Assembly (NCBI GenBank): GCA_020852535.1
Contig: JADZAO010000126.1
Span: forward strand, 1 to 28,960
DNA: 28,960 nt
Origin: Paracoccaceae bacterium
GTDB lineage: Bacteria; Pseudomonadota; Alphaproteobacteria; Rhodobacterales; Rhodobacteraceae
Reading direction: 5' to 3'
Positions 8,352-16,814 of this stretch are shown one piece after another; the stretch's first letter is position 1, and the number at the start of each line of letters is the position of its first letter. A model generated the notes under the pieces. It was not told the DNA's origin. It made no database searches and was given only the letters and a program-made list of their open reading frames with translations. A program made the position numbers and the translations under genes.

Positions 8352-9706
8352 GCTTCGATTACGATCTTTTTGTTATTGGTGGTGGGTCTGGCGGGGTTAG
8401 GGCGGCGCGGGTCGCAAGCGGTGACTGGGGCGCGCGGGTTGGCCTAGCTGAGGAAAGCCGCATGGGGGGCACCTGTGTTATTCGTGGTTGTGTGCCGAAG
8501 AAGTTGATGGCGTTTGCCGGTGGATTTTCTGAGGCCATTAAGGATGCGCGGGCTTATGGCTGGAGCCTGACGGATGGTGCTTTTGATTGGCCTGAGTTCC
8601 GTGCTTTACTTGAAAATGAACTGGATCGTTTGGAACAGGCTTATCGTGACACGCTTAAAAATGCGGGTTTGGTGGTTTATGATCAGCGAGCGTGGGTGGT
8701 AGATCCGCATTGTGTGGAGCTGGCTGATGGGACGAGGCTAACGACGAAGCACATTCTGATCGCTACGGGGGGGTGGCCTTTCGTGCCCGACATTCCTGGG
8801 CGTGAGTTAGCCATCACCTCGAATGAGATCTTTCATATGTCCGAATTACCTAAGCGGGCGTTGGTGGTGGGCGGCGGTTATATTGCGAGCGAATTTGCCT
8901 GTATTTTGCATGGGATGGGGGTTAAGGTCACGCAATATTATCGCGGCGCACAGATTCTGCGCGGGTTTGATGATGAGGCGCGGGGGCATGTCGCTAATGC
9001 GATGCAGGCGCGGGGGATTGCGGTGCACTGCGGGATCGATGTGATTAGGCTTGAGCAGCGTCCGGGCGGCATCTTTGCTGTGGCGACCGATGGGTCTGAG
9101 CGCGAGTTTGATTTGGTGCTTTATGCTACGGGGCGTAGGCCCAATGCAGCGGGGCTTGGCTTGGAACATCTCGGCGTGGTTTTGGGGCGGCATGGTGAGA
9201 TTGTCGTGGACGAGTGGTCGCAGACGACGGTGCCGTCGATCTTTGCTGTGGGCGATGTGACTGACCGTGTGAACCTCACCCCGGTTGCAATTCGCGAAGG
9301 GCATGCCTTTGCCGATACGGTTTTTGGCGCAAAACCTACCAAGTTTGTCCATGAGATGATCCCTTCGGTGGTCTTTACCCAGCCCGAATTGGGCTCGGTT
9401 GGACTGACCGAGGAAGAAGCACGGGCAATGGAGCCTATTGAGATTTATGCAACATCCTTTCGTCCGATGAAGTCGCTGTTTGCGAGGCGACAGGATCGGG
9501 TGATGATGAAGCTGGTAGTTTCTCAGGCCACACGGCGGGTGATGGGCTGTCATATCGTTGCACCCGATGCGGGCGAGTTGATCCAGCTTGCCGCCATCGC
9601 GGTGCGTATGGGGGCCACAAAAGAGGATTTTGACCGCACTGTTGCGGTGCATCCGACCATCTCTGAAGAATTGGTGACGATGAAAAAACCAGTCCGTCTT
9701 GTTTAA
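8348..9706 (+). CDS. gor: Glutathione-disulfide reductase
   Basis: Reduces oxidised glutathione with NADPH through FAD and a redox-active disulfide in the cytoplasm. The 452-residue protein starts with the FAD-binding DLFVIGGGSGGVRAAR. It has the redox disulfide GGTCVIRGCVPKK near residues 40-52, a second nucleotide-binding VVGGGYIASEFA, the FAD motif VGDVTDR, and the C-terminal dimer-interface active site HPTISEELV with the catalytic His-Glu pair. It overlaps rpiA by four bases. Pairing with a pentose phosphate pathway gene fits the NADPH need, though that functional link is inference. Confidence 0.95.
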   Translation: MSFDYDLFVIGGGSGGVRAARVASGDWGARVGLAEESRMGGTCVIRGCVPKKLMAFAGGFSEAIKDARAYGWSLTDGAFDWPEFRALLENELDRLEQAYRDTLKNAGLVVYDQRAWVVDPHCVELADGTRLTTKHILIATGGWPFVPDIPGRELAITSNEIFHMSELPKRALVVGGGYIASEFACILHGMGVKVTQYYRGAQILRGFDDEARGHVANAMQARGIAVHCGIDVIRLEQRPGGIFAVATDGSEREFDLVLYATGRRPNAAGLGLEHLGVVLGRHGEIVVDEWSQTTVPSIFAVGDVTDRVNLTPVAIREGHAFADTVFGAKPTKFVHEMIPSVVFTQPELGSVGLTEEEARAMEPIEIYATSFRPMKSLFARRQDRVMMKLVVSQATRRVMGCHIVAPDAGELIQLAAIAVRMGATKEDFDRTVAVHPTISEELVTMKKPVRLV

Positions 9707-9779
9707 GGTCTTATGGCTTCTTGAAATCTTTTGAGACATGCACAGTTTAATCTCGACGATAGAAAAAGGGTAAAAATCA

Positions 9780-10982
9780 ATGGCAGGTAGCGGAGGTCCT
9801 TGGGGTGATGGTGGTGGCCCGGGTGATGATGATCGCAACAACGGGGATCGCAACGGAGGACGTGGCGATGACCGCGGGAGCGGTCGCAAACTCGAAGGGA
9901 GCGTTCCGCAGATAACCGAGATTGAGGATCTGATGAAAAAAGGCCAAGATCAGCTGCGCGTGTTGATTGGGGGGCGTGGGCGCAACGGCTTTGGGGGCGG
10001 CGGGCGTGGTCCGGTTGCGGGCGGTCCGATGATCTCGCGTCAAGGTTTGACGTTGGGCGTGCTGGGTGCTGCTGTGTTGTGGTCGTTTATGTCGTTTTAC
10101 ACGGTAAAGCCGGAAGAACGGTCGGTAGAGCTCTTTTTGGGTGAGTTTTCTTCCATTGGAGATTCGGGTCTGAATTTTGCGCCTTGGCCTTTTGTTACAG
10201 CGGAAATCGTGCAGGTGACGGGCGAGCGGCAGACGGAAGTGGGGCGGTCCAGTACTGATCCCACCGCTGTGGGGCTGATGCTTACGCGTGACCAAAATAT
10301 CGTGGACATTGGCTTTCAGGTTGTCTGGAACATTTCTGACCCGTCGAAGTATTTGTTTAACCTCGCTGATCCTGAAGACACGATCCGTGCTGTGGCGGAA
10401 TCAGCCATGCGCGATATTATCGCACGGTCGGAGCTTTCGCCTATTTTGAACCGTGATCGTGGGGCGATTGCCGCTGATCTTCGGCAGGCCGTGCAGACCA
10501 CGCTCGAAAGCTATAACGCTGGTATCAACGTGATCCGTGTGAACTTGCAGCAGGCTGCCCCGCCTTCGGAGGTGATAGATGCTTTCCGTGCGGTGCAGGC
10601 CGCTCAGCAAGAGCGTGACCGGCTGGAGAAAGAGGCTGACGCCTATGCCAACCGCGTGACCGCAGGGGCCCGCGGCGAGGCTGCGCGATTGATCGAAAAC
10701 TCTGAAGCCTACCGTGCCGAAGTAGTGAATAACGCGCAGGGTGAGGTGAGTCGTTTCTTGTCCGTTTATTCGGAGTATGTGAAGGCGCCGGAAGTGACGC
10801 GTAAGCGTATGTATTTGGAAACTATGGAAAAAATATTAGGCGGTATGAATAAGGTGATTCTTGATGGGGTGAGTTTAGGTGAAGGTGGCGGGAGTGGTGT
10901 TGTGCCCTTCCTTCCTTTGAACGAATTGAACCGTCCAGCGGCTCCGCCCGCAGCAGCCGTGAACAGCGTGGGGACTAACTGA
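9780..10982 (+). CDS. hflK: FtsH protease modulator HflK
   Basis: Inner-membrane SPFH/prohibitin-family protein that with HflC forms a large ring or cage around the FtsH protease. The 400-residue protein has a Gly/Asp/Arg-rich cytoplasmic N-terminus (about 1-80; GDGGGPGDDDRNNGDRNGG), one membrane segment near 85-103, and then the SPFH domain (YTVKPEERSVELFLGEF onward). An Ala/Glu/Arg-rich helical region follows (VQAAQQERDRLEKEADAYANRV), then a Pro/Ala-rich tail. Start ATG 9780 has AAAAAGGG ahead. Its TGA shares a base with the hflC start (TGATG at 10980-10984). Confidence 0.96.
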   Translation: MAGSGGPWGDGGGPGDDDRNNGDRNGGRGDDRGSGRKLEGSVPQITEIEDLMKKGQDQLRVLIGGRGRNGFGGGGRGPVAGGPMISRQGLTLGVLGAAVLWSFMSFYTVKPEERSVELFLGEFSSIGDSGLNFAPWPFVTAEIVQVTGERQTEVGRSSTDPTAVGLMLTRDQNIVDIGFQVVWNISDPSKYLFNLADPEDTIRAVAESAMRDIIARSELSPILNRDRGAIAADLRQAVQTTLESYNAGINVIRVNLQQAAPPSEVIDAFRAVQAAQQERDRLEKEADAYANRVTAGARGEAARLIENSEAYRAEVVNNAQGEVSRFLSVYSEYVKAPEVTRKRMYLETMEKILGGMNKVILDGVSLGEGGGSGVVPFLPLNELNRPAAPPAAAVNSVGTN

Positions 10983-11872
10983 TGAAAACTGCATCTATTT
11001 TTATTGCCGTGGCGATACTAGGCGCGGTTGCGTTGTCGTCGATGTTCATCGTGGACGAGCGCGAAAAGGTGCTGGTGTTGCAATTCGGTCAGGTCAAACA
11101 GGTGCGTGACGAGCCGGGTATCGGTTTTAAGGTGCCGTTTATCCAAGATGTCGTGCGCTATGACGATCGTATTCTGTCCCTGCCAACGCGGCCTATCGAA
11201 GTGACTATGAGCGATGACCGTCGTCTGGTTGTTGACGCCTTTGCTCGTTGGCGCGTGACCGATCCGGTGCGCTTTCGTGAGGCTGTTGGAGCGAATGGCA
11301 TTATGCAAGCGATGAGCCGACTGGAGGGTATTTTGAACGATGCCATCCCGCAGGTGCTGGGTTCAGTGGAATCGAGTCGTGTGGGGTCGGAGGACCGGTT
11401 GTCGCTGATGGGCCTGATCCGCGATATTGCGCGGCGCGAGGGGTCTTCGCTGGGCATTGACGTGGTGGATGTGCGACTGACGCGCACCGACCTGCCGGAG
11501 CAGAATCTCGAAGCGACTTTTGCTCGTATGCGTGCCGAGCGCGAACGCGAGGCAGCGGACGAAATAGCCCGTGGTGGCGAAGCGGCGAGCCGTGTGCGGG
11601 CAAGTGCCGACCGGGCCGTGGTAGAGCTGACTTCAGGCGCGCGGCGTCAGGCGGAAGTGGTGCGCGGCGAGGCCGATGCTGAGCGGAATCGTATCTATGC
11701 TGAGGCTTTCGGGAAGGCCCCTGAATTTTTTGCCTTTACCAGATCGCTCACCAGCTACGAACGGTCGCTGAAAGCAGAAAATTCGTCAATTGTGATGACC
11801 CCAGATAGCGAGTTTTTCGAGTATTTTCGGTCGGATCAGGGGGCCAAGGCAAAGGCTGTTGTCGGTAAATGA
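10982..11872 (+). CDS. hflC: FtsH protease modulator HflC
   Basis: Partner of HflK in the complex that controls FtsH. The 296-residue protein has an N-terminal membrane segment (about 5-22) followed by MFIVDEREKVLVLQFGQ, the classic start of the SPFH domain. It then has the DVRLTRTDLPEQNLEATFARMRAERER helical region and ends in a short charged tail. It overlaps hflK by one base. In related genomes a DUF2065 gene and degP usually follow; here the DUF2065 gene is present only as a relic (11896-12056). Confidence 0.96.
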   Translation: MKTASIFIAVAILGAVALSSMFIVDEREKVLVLQFGQVKQVRDEPGIGFKVPFIQDVVRYDDRILSLPTRPIEVTMSDDRRLVVDAFARWRVTDPVRFREAVGANGIMQAMSRLEGILNDAIPQVLGSVESSRVGSEDRLSLMGLIRDIARREGSSLGIDVVDVRLTRTDLPEQNLEATFARMRAEREREAADEIARGGEAASRVRASADRAVVELTSGARRQAEVVRGEADAERNRIYAEAFGKAPEFFAFTRSLTSYERSLKAENSSIVMTPDSEFFEYFRSDQGAKAKAVVGK

Positions 11873-11895
11873 GTGGTTTTTTGTAAGTTTTGGGC

Positions 11896-12056
11896 ATGAC
11901 GCTGGTGATCAATGGGGCGCTGTTTGTTTTGATTTTTTGCGTATGGAGCGAGTTTTGGAATTTTTGACTGTATTGAGTCGTAATTAGTGACGAGCTATTG
12001 GGTCGGCGTTTTGGGAAGCCGTCATGTTGGTCGTTGCAGTGGCGAGGTTGTTTTGA
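11896..12056 (+). pseudogene. Decayed DUF2065 small membrane protein gene
   Basis: Between hflC and degP the sequence can be read as a broken DUF2065 protein, a two-helix protein of about 60 residues usual at this place. The first frame from ATG 11896 gives MTLVINGALFVLIF. After a frameshift near 11938 the second frame gives RMERVLEFLTVLSRN, two adjacent stops (TAG 11985, TGA 11988), then RAIGSAFWEAVMLVV and ARLF up to TGA 12056. The pieces fall in the order LV-EG-L, then R-ER-LE-L--L, then RR-IG, then the second membrane helix, as I remember from intact members. I see this directly in the frames; the family assignment is from memory. Confidence 0.65.
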
Positions 12057-12218
12057 AGCGCCGCTTGTAACAATCGGTGGTGCTGTGGCATCACAGGCCT
12101 TTTACGTGGCGCGACCGAGTTTGTATCGTTTTTGGTCCATATTTGGACGATGGTCTGGAACGTGCTAGGTGCAGACGCTTTTGTTGCGTGGGGTTATCGA
12201 AACAAAAAGGAGTTCGGG

Positions 12219-13724
12219 TTGCTGTCTCTGGTCCAAACTTATCACCACGGCTCAAAGATTGCCCGTGGACTTTCGATTGGTCTTTCTTCGGGTTTATCGC
12301 GGCTGGCGTTCGCTGGGTTTCTGGGTCTGACGCTCGGCCTTGGTTTGACCGATCTTGCGGCAGCGCGTGGCGCGCCGGATAGCTTTGCTGATCTGGCTGA
12401 ACAGATTAGTCCTTCGGTAGTTAACATTACGACGACATCGGTCGTCGCGGTCCCTGCCGAGAACGAGCCGATGGTTCCCGAAGGATCGCCATTCGAGGAT
12501 TTCTTCAAGGAGTTTCAAGATCGAAATGGTTATGGTGAACGAGGTCAGCACCGATCTGAGGCGCTGGGATCGGGCTTTATTATATCGCAAGATGGCTACA
12601 TCGTTACGAACAATCATGTGATTGAAGGTGCCGACGATATTTCTATTGAGTTTTTTTCGGGCGAGACGTTAAAGGCGGAACTTGTTGGGACCGACCCCAA
12701 GACTGACATCGCGCTTTTGAAAGTGAAGTCAGATAAGGCGCTGCCCTTTGTGCAGTTTGGCAATTCAGACCTGACGCGTGTGGGTGATTGGGTCGTGGCT
12801 ATGGGTAATCCGCTGGGACAGGGGTTCTCGGTTTCTGCGGGTATTGTGTCAGCACGAAATCGCGAGCTTTCAGGCACATATGATGATTATATTCAGACGG
12901 ATGCTGCAATTAATCGTGGCAATTCAGGCGGGCCTTTGTTCAACATGGATGGGCAGGTCATTGGGGTGAATACCGCTATCTTGTCGCCCAACGGTGGGTC
13001 GATCGGTATCGGTTTTTCTATGGCGTCGAATGTGGTCGATAAGGTGGTCGCGCAGCTCAAGCAGTTTGGTGAGACGCGGCGCGGTTGGCTGGGGGTGCGC
13101 ATTCAGGATGTGACGCCGGATGTGGCTGAAGCGATGAGTCTCACTTTGCCTAAAGGAGCGCTAGTCACAGATGTACCGGAGGGTCCGGCCAAGGATGCCG
13201 GTTTGCAGTCGGGTGACGTGATCACCGCCTTTGATGGCAAGAAAATCGGATCTGCCCGTGATTTGACGCGTCAGGTGGCGGACAGTCCTATTGGGTCCGC
13301 TGTGCCCGTGTTGGTCTTACGTGATGGTAAGACTGAGATGCTGTTGGTGACGCTGGGGCGCCGCGAAGATGTGGAAGAGACAGCGCCTGTTGCAGCCAAA
13401 AATGCTGAGGCGCCACAGTTGCAGGAATTTCTGGGAATGACGCTCGAGCCGGTGACAGCTGATATGATTGATCAGCTTGATTTGCCTGCTGGAACCCAAG
13501 GGCTGGTTGTCTTGAAAGTGGGCGAAGGAACCGAAGCCTTTGGTAAGGGTCTGCGCGAGAGGGATGTGATCATCGAAGCAGGCCAAAAAAAGGTGGTGAG
13601 TTTGCAAGACCTTGAAGATCAGTTGACTGAAGCCAAAGAGGCGGGACGCAAATCGTTGCTTTTGTTGGTGCGACGTGGCGGTGAATCGCGTTTTGTGGCG
13701 CTGTCAGTTGAAGAGATGAAGTAA
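12219..13724 (+). CDS. degP: DegP/DegQ-type periplasmic serine protease (Do family)
   Basis: Periplasmic protease and chaperone that removes misfolded envelope proteins. I choose TTG 12219 as start because AAGGAG lies six bases upstream, which gives 501 residues; the frame also runs upstream to a weakly supported ATG at 12132. The N-terminus has basic residues and a hydrophobic stretch that fits a signal peptide ending near AAARG/APDSF. The trypsin-like domain carries His133 (TNNHVIEGADD), Asp163 (KTDIALLKV) and Ser236 (NRGNSGGPLF), and two PDZ domains follow (from RRGWLGVRIQDV and from EFLGMTLEPV). A strong terminator follows at 13746. Confidence 0.94.
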   Translation: MLSLVQTYHHGSKIARGLSIGLSSGLSRLAFAGFLGLTLGLGLTDLAAARGAPDSFADLAEQISPSVVNITTTSVVAVPAENEPMVPEGSPFEDFFKEFQDRNGYGERGQHRSEALGSGFIISQDGYIVTNNHVIEGADDISIEFFSGETLKAELVGTDPKTDIALLKVKSDKALPFVQFGNSDLTRVGDWVVAMGNPLGQGFSVSAGIVSARNRELSGTYDDYIQTDAAINRGNSGGPLFNMDGQVIGVNTAILSPNGGSIGIGFSMASNVVDKVVAQLKQFGETRRGWLGVRIQDVTPDVAEAMSLTLPKGALVTDVPEGPAKDAGLQSGDVITAFDGKKIGSARDLTRQVADSPIGSAVPVLVLRDGKTEMLLVTLGRREDVEETAPVAAKNAEAPQLQEFLGMTLEPVTADMIDQLDLPAGTQGLVVLKVGEGTEAFGKGLRERDVIIEAGQKKVVSLQDLEDQLTEAKEAGRKSLLLLVRRGGESRFVALSVEEMK

Positions 13725-13745
13725 GCTACGGCTAAATTAATATGG

Positions 13746-13772
13746 GACGGCGGAAAAATCTGCCGTCTTTTT
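13746..13772 (+). terminator. Intrinsic terminator of degP
   Basis: GACGGCGGA (13746-13754) pairs with TCTGCCGTC (13759-13767) with one G-T pair and an AAAA loop, followed by five T. It lies 22 bases after the degP stop. Confidence 0.85.
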
Positions 13773-14119
13773 GTATTTACTTTGGCTCAAATACTCGTGG
13801 CGTTATGTGGCTTTGGAAGGTTTGTGTGAAAGGCGTGTGTAAAACTTACCATTCACTTCAAACGTTTGGAGGCCATAGTGCTACCTGTGAGGCGTAGAAT
13901 GTGATTACTGGGTGGCTATTTGTCTCGTAGAGTTCGATTAAGAATATAGTACGTTGTAGCTGCCGGTTTTATTAGAGAAAATATACAGATTTATCTGCAA
14001 GGTAAGGATAGAGCGTGGGTGCTCTATGCTTTGGCCAGCAATGCCTTGCCCTATGGCAAAGCGGAGAAAATTGGCTTACGTTGTGGCGCAAGGACGTATG
14101 TTTTTAAGGGAAGACGACG
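13773..14119. other. Spacer between degP terminator and ferredoxin gene
   Basis: About 350 bases with no credible ORF. It holds the third TTGGCTCAAATACT motif (13782-13795), an AT-rich middle, a CAGAT-TT-ATCTG palindrome (13987-13998), and a perfect 7-bp hairpin ATAGAGC/GCTCTAT (14008-14027). In roseobacters I would expect rarA near degP, so a deletion or rearrangement is possible. No relic of it is readable here. Confidence 0.4.
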
Positions 14120-14443
14120 ATGGCCAAAATCACTTATGTGGAATTCGATGGCAAGGAGCACGTTATTGAGGTGGCTACCGGGCTGACCGTGATGGAAGGT
14201 GCACGTGACAATGGCGTGTCGGGGATCGATGCTGATTGTGGTGGTGCCTGCGCTTGTTCAACCTGCCATGTTTATGTCGATCCGTTATGGGTAGAAAAAC
14301 TGCCCAAGAAGGATACTATGGAAGAGGATATGCTCGATTTTGTGTGGAAACCAGATCCTGTGCGGTCGCGGCTGACCTGTCAGTTGAAGGTTTCGGATGC
14401 GCTTGATGGGCTGCGGGTGATGATGCCCGAGAAGCAGATCTAA
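14120..14443 (+). CDS. 2Fe-2S ferredoxin (adrenodoxin type)
   Basis: Small soluble electron carrier of 107 residues. The cluster ligands are the four cysteines in DADCGGACACSTCHVYV (C-x5-C-x2-C) and in SRLTCQLKV near the end. The acidic stretch KKDTMEEDMLDF and the C-terminal DALDGLRVMMPE are typical of the vertebrate/adrenodoxin-like and bacterial FdxB group, which serves iron-sulfur assembly or P450 systems. Which partner it serves here cannot be told: no isc/suf or P450 gene is nearby. ATG 14120 has AAGGGAAGACGACG upstream. Confidence 0.93.
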   Translation: MAKITYVEFDGKEHVIEVATGLTVMEGARDNGVSGIDADCGGACACSTCHVYVDPLWVEKLPKKDTMEEDMLDFVWKPDPVRSRLTCQLKVSDALDGLRVMMPEKQI

Positions 14444-14545
14444 AGTCGAAACAGTGTCGCTTCGTGCGGTGCGATGCATGATTGGGTGGCGCAGTATTTT
14501 GATTTAGATCACTTATTTTTCTAAGTAATGCTATTTTGTTATGAA

Positions 14546-14563
14546 GTCACATTGGAATGTGAC
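14546..14563. terminator. Hairpin between the convergent ferredoxin and DUF1178 genes
   Basis: GTCACATT and AATGTGAC form a perfect 8-bp inverted repeat with a 2-base centre, just beyond the DUF1178 stop. It probably helps end transcription of one or both genes; it has no clear T tract on the plus strand. Confidence 0.5.
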
Positions 14564-14565
14564 GG

Positions 14566-14994
14566 TTAGTTTGTCTTGCGTTGTGGTAGGAAGGGCAAGG
14601 GTGCAACTGGGACGCCGTCTTCTAGGAGCCTCTTAGCCTCGTCTATGCGGGCTTCGCCGTATATCGCTCGTTCGGGTGCATCGCCGTTATGGATGCGGCG
14701 GGCTTCGGTTACGAAATTGAGGCCTACATATTCCGAGTCTTCCTCCAATTTGCGGCGCAGTTTCGCCATCGCCTTTTCTAGTTCGTTGGTCGGGGTCGAA
14801 AGGTCGGGGCGTGATGCGGCAGCCTTGCGAGCGTTGCAGATGGTTGGGGTCATGAGTGTCTTTTCTACGCTCGTATCGCCGCAAACGGGGCAGGTGACAT
14901 GGCCTGCGGCTTTCAGGTTGTCGTAGGCCACGCCAGACTGGAACCAGCTTTCGAAAGTGTGGTCGGCAGGACATTTGAGCGAGAAGCGGATCAT
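14566..14994 (-). CDS. DUF1178 family protein with zinc-ribbon-like cysteines
   Basis: A 142-residue protein that begins MIRFSLKCPADHTFESWFQS, followed by a CPVCG motif near residue 36. The spaced cysteines suggest a zinc-binding N-terminal domain. The C-terminal half is charged and helical, ending EARIDEAKRLLEDGVPVAPLPFLP. These are the marks of DUF1178, a family of unknown function common in Alphaproteobacteria and Betaproteobacteria. In related genomes a carbon-nitrogen hydrolase and a glutaredoxin gene commonly lie upstream on the same strand, as I remember; here they are absent. Confidence 0.88.
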   Translation of the reverse strand: MIRFSLKCPADHTFESWFQSGVAYDNLKAAGHVTCPVCGDTSVEKTLMTPTICNARKAAASRPDLSTPTNELEKAMAKLRRKLEEDSEYVGLNFVTEARRIHNGDAPERAIYGEARIDEAKRLLEDGVPVAPLPFLPQRKTN

Positions 14995-15017
14995 GAGACA
15001 GCATACCGAGGCAAATG

Positions 15018-15041
15018 GGACCGGCTCGACTGAGCCGGTCC
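15018..15041. terminator. Strong GC-rich hairpin upstream of DUF1178
   Basis: GGACCGGCTC and GAGCCGGTCC form a perfect 10-bp stem with a GACT loop. It lies about 24 bases before the DUF1178 start, with no T tract on either side. It may be the leftover terminator of a lost upstream gene, or a leader structure for DUF1178. Confidence 0.5.
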
Positions 15042-15305
15042 GCGACAGCTAGGCTGCGTCGTGGCCAAAATCAAGTTGTAGCTATGGGATTTGCTGGCAG
15101 AGTTGAATTAGCGGTGAGGTTTTGGAACAGGGCGCGGAGTTTGAGTTCGGCCCTTTTGAAATTTGTCGCTCTAGTTCGTTTCATAGGCTTGATTTGATTT
15201 TTCTATGAAGATTGAGCTCGCGGCAAGCATGCCTTCGGAGAGGTCGCTGGTCGACTAGTCGGTGAACGTCTCTAAGTATCAGGAGAAAATTCTTCGTTGT
15301 CAGCT
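15042..15305. other. Spacer between DUF1178 and the small membrane protein gene
   Basis: About 265 bases beyond the hairpin. I checked both strands for carbon-nitrogen hydrolase or glutaredoxin remains and found none that I can recognise. Frames are short and interrupted. The promoter of the DUF1178 gene is expected here. Confidence 0.4.
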
Positions 15306-15602
15306 TTAGTTTAGCGGCGCTTCTTTGCGGAAGGTGCCGTCGCGGTTATAAATGAGGATGCGGGCGTCGGTTGTGGTGATGAGGATGTAATCCGGGCCGA
15401 GCGTGAAGGATTCGGCATTTGTTCCATTGGGCAAGGTCAGGTTTTCCGGTAGGGGAATCGTGTTGCCGTCCGGCATTCGGGTGACAAGGACCGTGGTGAT
15501 GGTTATGACACCGCCAATCATCGTGACCAGAAGAACGATCACGAGCGTTTTCAGCAATCTTAGTCCCTGCGGTAGCGCGGGAATATCTGGAGCGTCATTC
15601 AT
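15306..15602 (-). CDS. Small single-pass membrane protein (DUF6476-like)
   Basis: A 98-residue protein starting MNDAPDIPALPQGLRLLKTL, with one strong membrane segment at about 18-42 (LVIVLLVTMIGGVITITTVLV). A small outer domain (LPENLTLPNGTNAESFTLGPDYILITT) ends in a strand-rich stretch (ILIYNRDGTFRKEAPLN) that looks like one blade of a beta-propeller-like fold. A DUF6476-type protein divergent from an rluD-like gene is the arrangement I recall for roseobacters. The frame is open upstream, but that part lies over rluD and is a shadow. Its ATG and the rluD ATG overlap in the palindrome CATG (15600-15603). Confidence 0.75.
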   Translation of the reverse strand: MNDAPDIPALPQGLRLLKTLVIVLLVTMIGGVITITTVLVTRMPDGNTIPLPENLTLPNGTNAESFTLGPDYILITTTDARILIYNRDGTFRKEAPLN

Positions 15603-16659
15603 GCCGGCCCTTTCCGAGACGGATACCCTGTTAACCGTGGTGATTGGGAGAGATCCGCCTGAACGGCTTGATAAGGCTTTGGTGCGCGAAGTGCCAGAGA
15701 AAGCGGCATTGTCACGTTCGCGCTTGATAAAGATGATTGTTGCGGGCGATGTGTTGCATGATGGGATGGTGGTGACAGACCCCAAGACGAGGGTGGCTGA
15801 GGGCGAGGTGTTTGTCTTGGTTTTAGCTCCCATTGAGGAGTATGACGCGCAACCACAAGATATTCCGCTGATCGTGGTCTATGAGGATGACGAATTGATT
15901 GTGATCGACAAGCCCGCGGGAATGGTAGTGCACCCAGCTCCAGGAACGTCTTCGGGCACGTTGGTTAATGCGCTTTTGCACCATTGTGGGAATACGCTTT
16001 CTGGTATCGGCGGCGAGAAGCGTCCGGGGATTGTGCATCGGATTGATAAGGATACAACTGGCTTGTTGGTCGTGGCCAAAACCGACCGAGCGCATCACGG
16101 TTTGGCTAAGCAATTCCAAGAGCATTCGGTGAATCGCCATTATATGGCGCTGGTGCATGGCACGCCGGATGCGGCGTGCCCTCGTCTGCGTGGAATTAAG
16201 GGGGTGAGTTTTGAGCCTGGTGGGATTGTTAAGATTGTAACCGGTCTTGCTCGGCACAAGACTGATAGGCAACGGCAGGCTGTTGTTTGGGATGGGGCCG
16301 GGCGGTATGCAGGGACGCGGATGCGGGTTTTGGAAAGTTATGGTGGGTGGCAGGCCCATGGCGGAGCGGCGTTGGTGGAGTGCTGGCTGGAGACAGGGCG
16401 GACGCACCAGATACGGGTGCATATGGCCCATGCGGGATATGGGTTACTGGGGGACCAAACTTATGGTGGAAAGCGGCAATTATCGCCTAAGGCAGTGGGC
16501 GAGGTAGCTGCTGCATTGGGTAGTGGTTTTGCTCGGCAGGCACTTCATGCTTCCTCATTGGGTTTTGTGCATCCGCTGACTGGAAAAGAGATGTTGTTTG
16601 AGACGGCTTTGCCGTCGGATATGGCGGCGTTAATAAATGCGCTGCGTGCGGCGGCCTGA
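15601..16659 (+). CDS. RluA/RluD-family 23S rRNA pseudouridine synthase
   Basis: Converts uridines to pseudouridine in large-subunit rRNA. The 352-residue protein has an N-terminal S4 RNA-binding domain (about 15-85; RLDKALVREVPEKAALSRSRLIKMIVAG) and then the catalytic domain. There, DDELIVIDKPAGMVVHPAPG leads to GIVHRIDKDTTGLLVVAKT with the catalytic Asp. It ends with the LETGRTHQIRVHMAHAGYGLLGDQTYGG motif. ATG 15601 is chosen because the S4 domain follows directly; the open frame back to 15403 lies over the divergent gene. RluD (positions 1911/1915/1917 in E. coli) is the likeliest member, but RluC-type specificity is not excluded. Confidence 0.92.
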   Translation: MPALSETDTLLTVVIGRDPPERLDKALVREVPEKAALSRSRLIKMIVAGDVLHDGMVVTDPKTRVAEGEVFVLVLAPIEEYDAQPQDIPLIVVYEDDELIVIDKPAGMVVHPAPGTSSGTLVNALLHHCGNTLSGIGGEKRPGIVHRIDKDTTGLLVVAKTDRAHHGLAKQFQEHSVNRHYMALVHGTPDAACPRLRGIKGVSFEPGGIVKIVTGLARHKTDRQRQAVVWDGAGRYAGTRMRVLESYGGWQAHGGAALVECWLETGRTHQIRVHMAHAGYGLLGDQTYGGKRQLSPKAVGEVAAALGSGFARQALHASSLGFVHPLTGKEMLFETALPSDMAALINALRAAA

Positions 16660-16814
16660 GAGAGCGTAGGCGTTCTTTGCGGGAAGCGTTAGACGCAAAT
16701 AGCTAGACCCGCTCTGAAACAATGGGTGACATGTGCATGAGTGCACCGAGGTGGGTCTTGGGTCGCAATTAGATTGGAATTATCTTGTCTTAAATGGAAG
16801 GTTGCGCGACAATC

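Noticed and set aside
9715..9760. Possible heat-shock promoter before hflK (CTTG, 17 bases, then CACAGTTT).
   Set aside because: The -10 part does not match the alphaproteobacterial RpoH consensus, so the likeness is limited to CTTG and spacing.
8846..9889. Minus-strand ORF of 347 codons opposite gor and hflK.
   Set aside because: It is a shadow of clearly conserved plus-strand genes, with His/Pro/Arg-rich composition.
15403..15600. Longer N-terminus for the RluD-type protein.
   Set aside because: The extension lies over the conserved divergent small membrane protein gene, and the S4 domain begins right after 15601.
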